Of a DNA stretch of 64,000 nucleotides, positions 63,421 to 64,000 are shown in pieces. The notes beneath the pieces are model-generated. The model saw only the letters and a list, made by a program, of their open reading frames with translations, searched no databases and was not told where the DNA came from. Source of the stretch: Ophthalmolycus amberensis (Eukaryota > Chordata > Actinopteri > Perciformes > Zoarcidae); assembly GCA_024529925.1 (NCBI GenBank), contig JAFEUB010000314.1:157001-221000 (forward strand), written 5' to 3'. Positions within the stretch are counted from its first letter, which is position 1. Each line of letters starts with the position of its first letter. The position numbers and the translations under genes were made by a program.

Positions 63421-64000
63421 CATTGAAGCAGTAATTGTAGACTTTTTGCACAAAATCTCTCTCCAATTCTCTGTCCAAAAGCCAGATAGCAACCAGAACT
63501 ATTGATAGTCATTGTTCATTTTTCAGGGAAGCCCCCACTTTATCAGCAGAGGGACCCTAACGGTTGGGAAAGCCTGTATTAACCCCTTGTCTCCTGTTGC
63601 TGACAACCAACCCCCTCCTGCCACCAGTCCGTTCTCATGCCTCCGCTTTGTCATCACCCCATCATCATCATCGTCCTCGTCAGCATCTAACATCAGCCCT
63701 AAAGACGCCGCCTGTCTGTCATGCTCCCCCCTTCTCCCCCCGCCAGGGACGCCAGGTAAGGAGTCCGTCATCCCCACCTAATCATGTCAACAACACGGCA
63801 TCACAAATCAAGCCCACAGCAGAGCCGTATGGGATGAATGGCGTGATGGAAGTGGTAGACAGGATGGAGAGACGGGCTCTTGGTGATACTGATATGATGA
63901 AGGGTGGGGAACTATAGAGGGGACGACAGTATCCATGGTACCCTGTGTTCAAGGGAGCAGGAGGAGAGGTAATAACATTGTTGAGGGAGGAAATAGAGGA

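Larger units (their letters stand above)
61143..64000 (+). other. nlgn2: Start of the next nlgn2 intron
   Basis: The intron starts with gtaatt at 61143 and runs past the window end. It contains a TG array at 62324-62352 and an old interspersed repeat at about 63235-63420. 61143-62320 and 62360-63230 hold nothing I can name. The terminal stretch 63530-63780 is C+T-rich and gives Ser/Pro-rich frames without family resemblance. Confidence 0.85.

Noticed and set aside
63512..63917. Frames at the right edge as the next nlgn2 exon
   Set aside because: None resembles the expected LFQKAIAQSG segment. Composition is Ser/Pro-rich from C+T-rich DNA.

Overview
The window is vertebrate nuclear DNA, most likely from a teleost fish. 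The two exons recognised are neuroligin exons, the DNA is very rich in (CA)n/(TG)n microsatellites, and several degenerate interspersed repeats resemble families I know from bony-fish genomes. No prokaryotic gene organisation, CRISPR array, rRNA gene or intact tRNA gene was seen.

The only protein-coding gene I can support is neuroligin-2 (nlgn2; paralogue a or b not resolved), on the + strand and present only in part. Layout: 1-15178 is the 3' part of an upstream intron; 15179-15328 is a 150-bp coding exon; 15329-60956 is a 45,628-bp intron; 60957-61142 is a 186-bp coding exon; 61143-64000 is the start of the next intron. The two exons join in frame (a Gly codon split 1+2) and encode about 112 consecutive residues of the extracellular cholinesterase-like domain. 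These run from the oxyanion-loop HGGSYMEGTGN segment through the degenerate nucleophile elbow GSGAG, where the catalytic Ser of acetylcholinesterase is replaced by Gly. The signal peptide, the N-terminal part of the domain, the rest of the domain, the stalk, the transmembrane helix and the PDZ-ligand tail are all outside the window.

Everything else is intronic. It holds dozens of microsatellites (the longest are a 144-bp TG array and a 98-bp CT array), pure C or G runs of 16-27 bp, several minisatellites, a frameshifted 3' fragment of a LINE (minus strand, about 44.77-45.72 kb), a head-to-head pair of tRNA-derived SINE heads (18.7-18.9 kb), and several other old interspersed repeats. Possible regulatory sequence includes a CpG-dense block at 11.28-11.43 kb, perfect RFX X-box motifs at 13.19 and 44.18 kb, and a homeodomain-site-rich block at 24.2 kb. 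Long open frames elsewhere are mostly translations of simple repeats (His-Thr, Cys-Val, Ser-Leu) and are not annotated as genes. One minus-strand frame at 25200-25493 is not low-complexity and is flagged as unexplained.

I found no convincing novel biological system. The items most worth a second look are the X-box motifs, the UG-repeat acceptor of the first exon, the perfect 18-bp inverted repeat at 50.94 kb, the unexplained frame at 25.2 kb, and the size and repeat content of the 45.6-kb intron.
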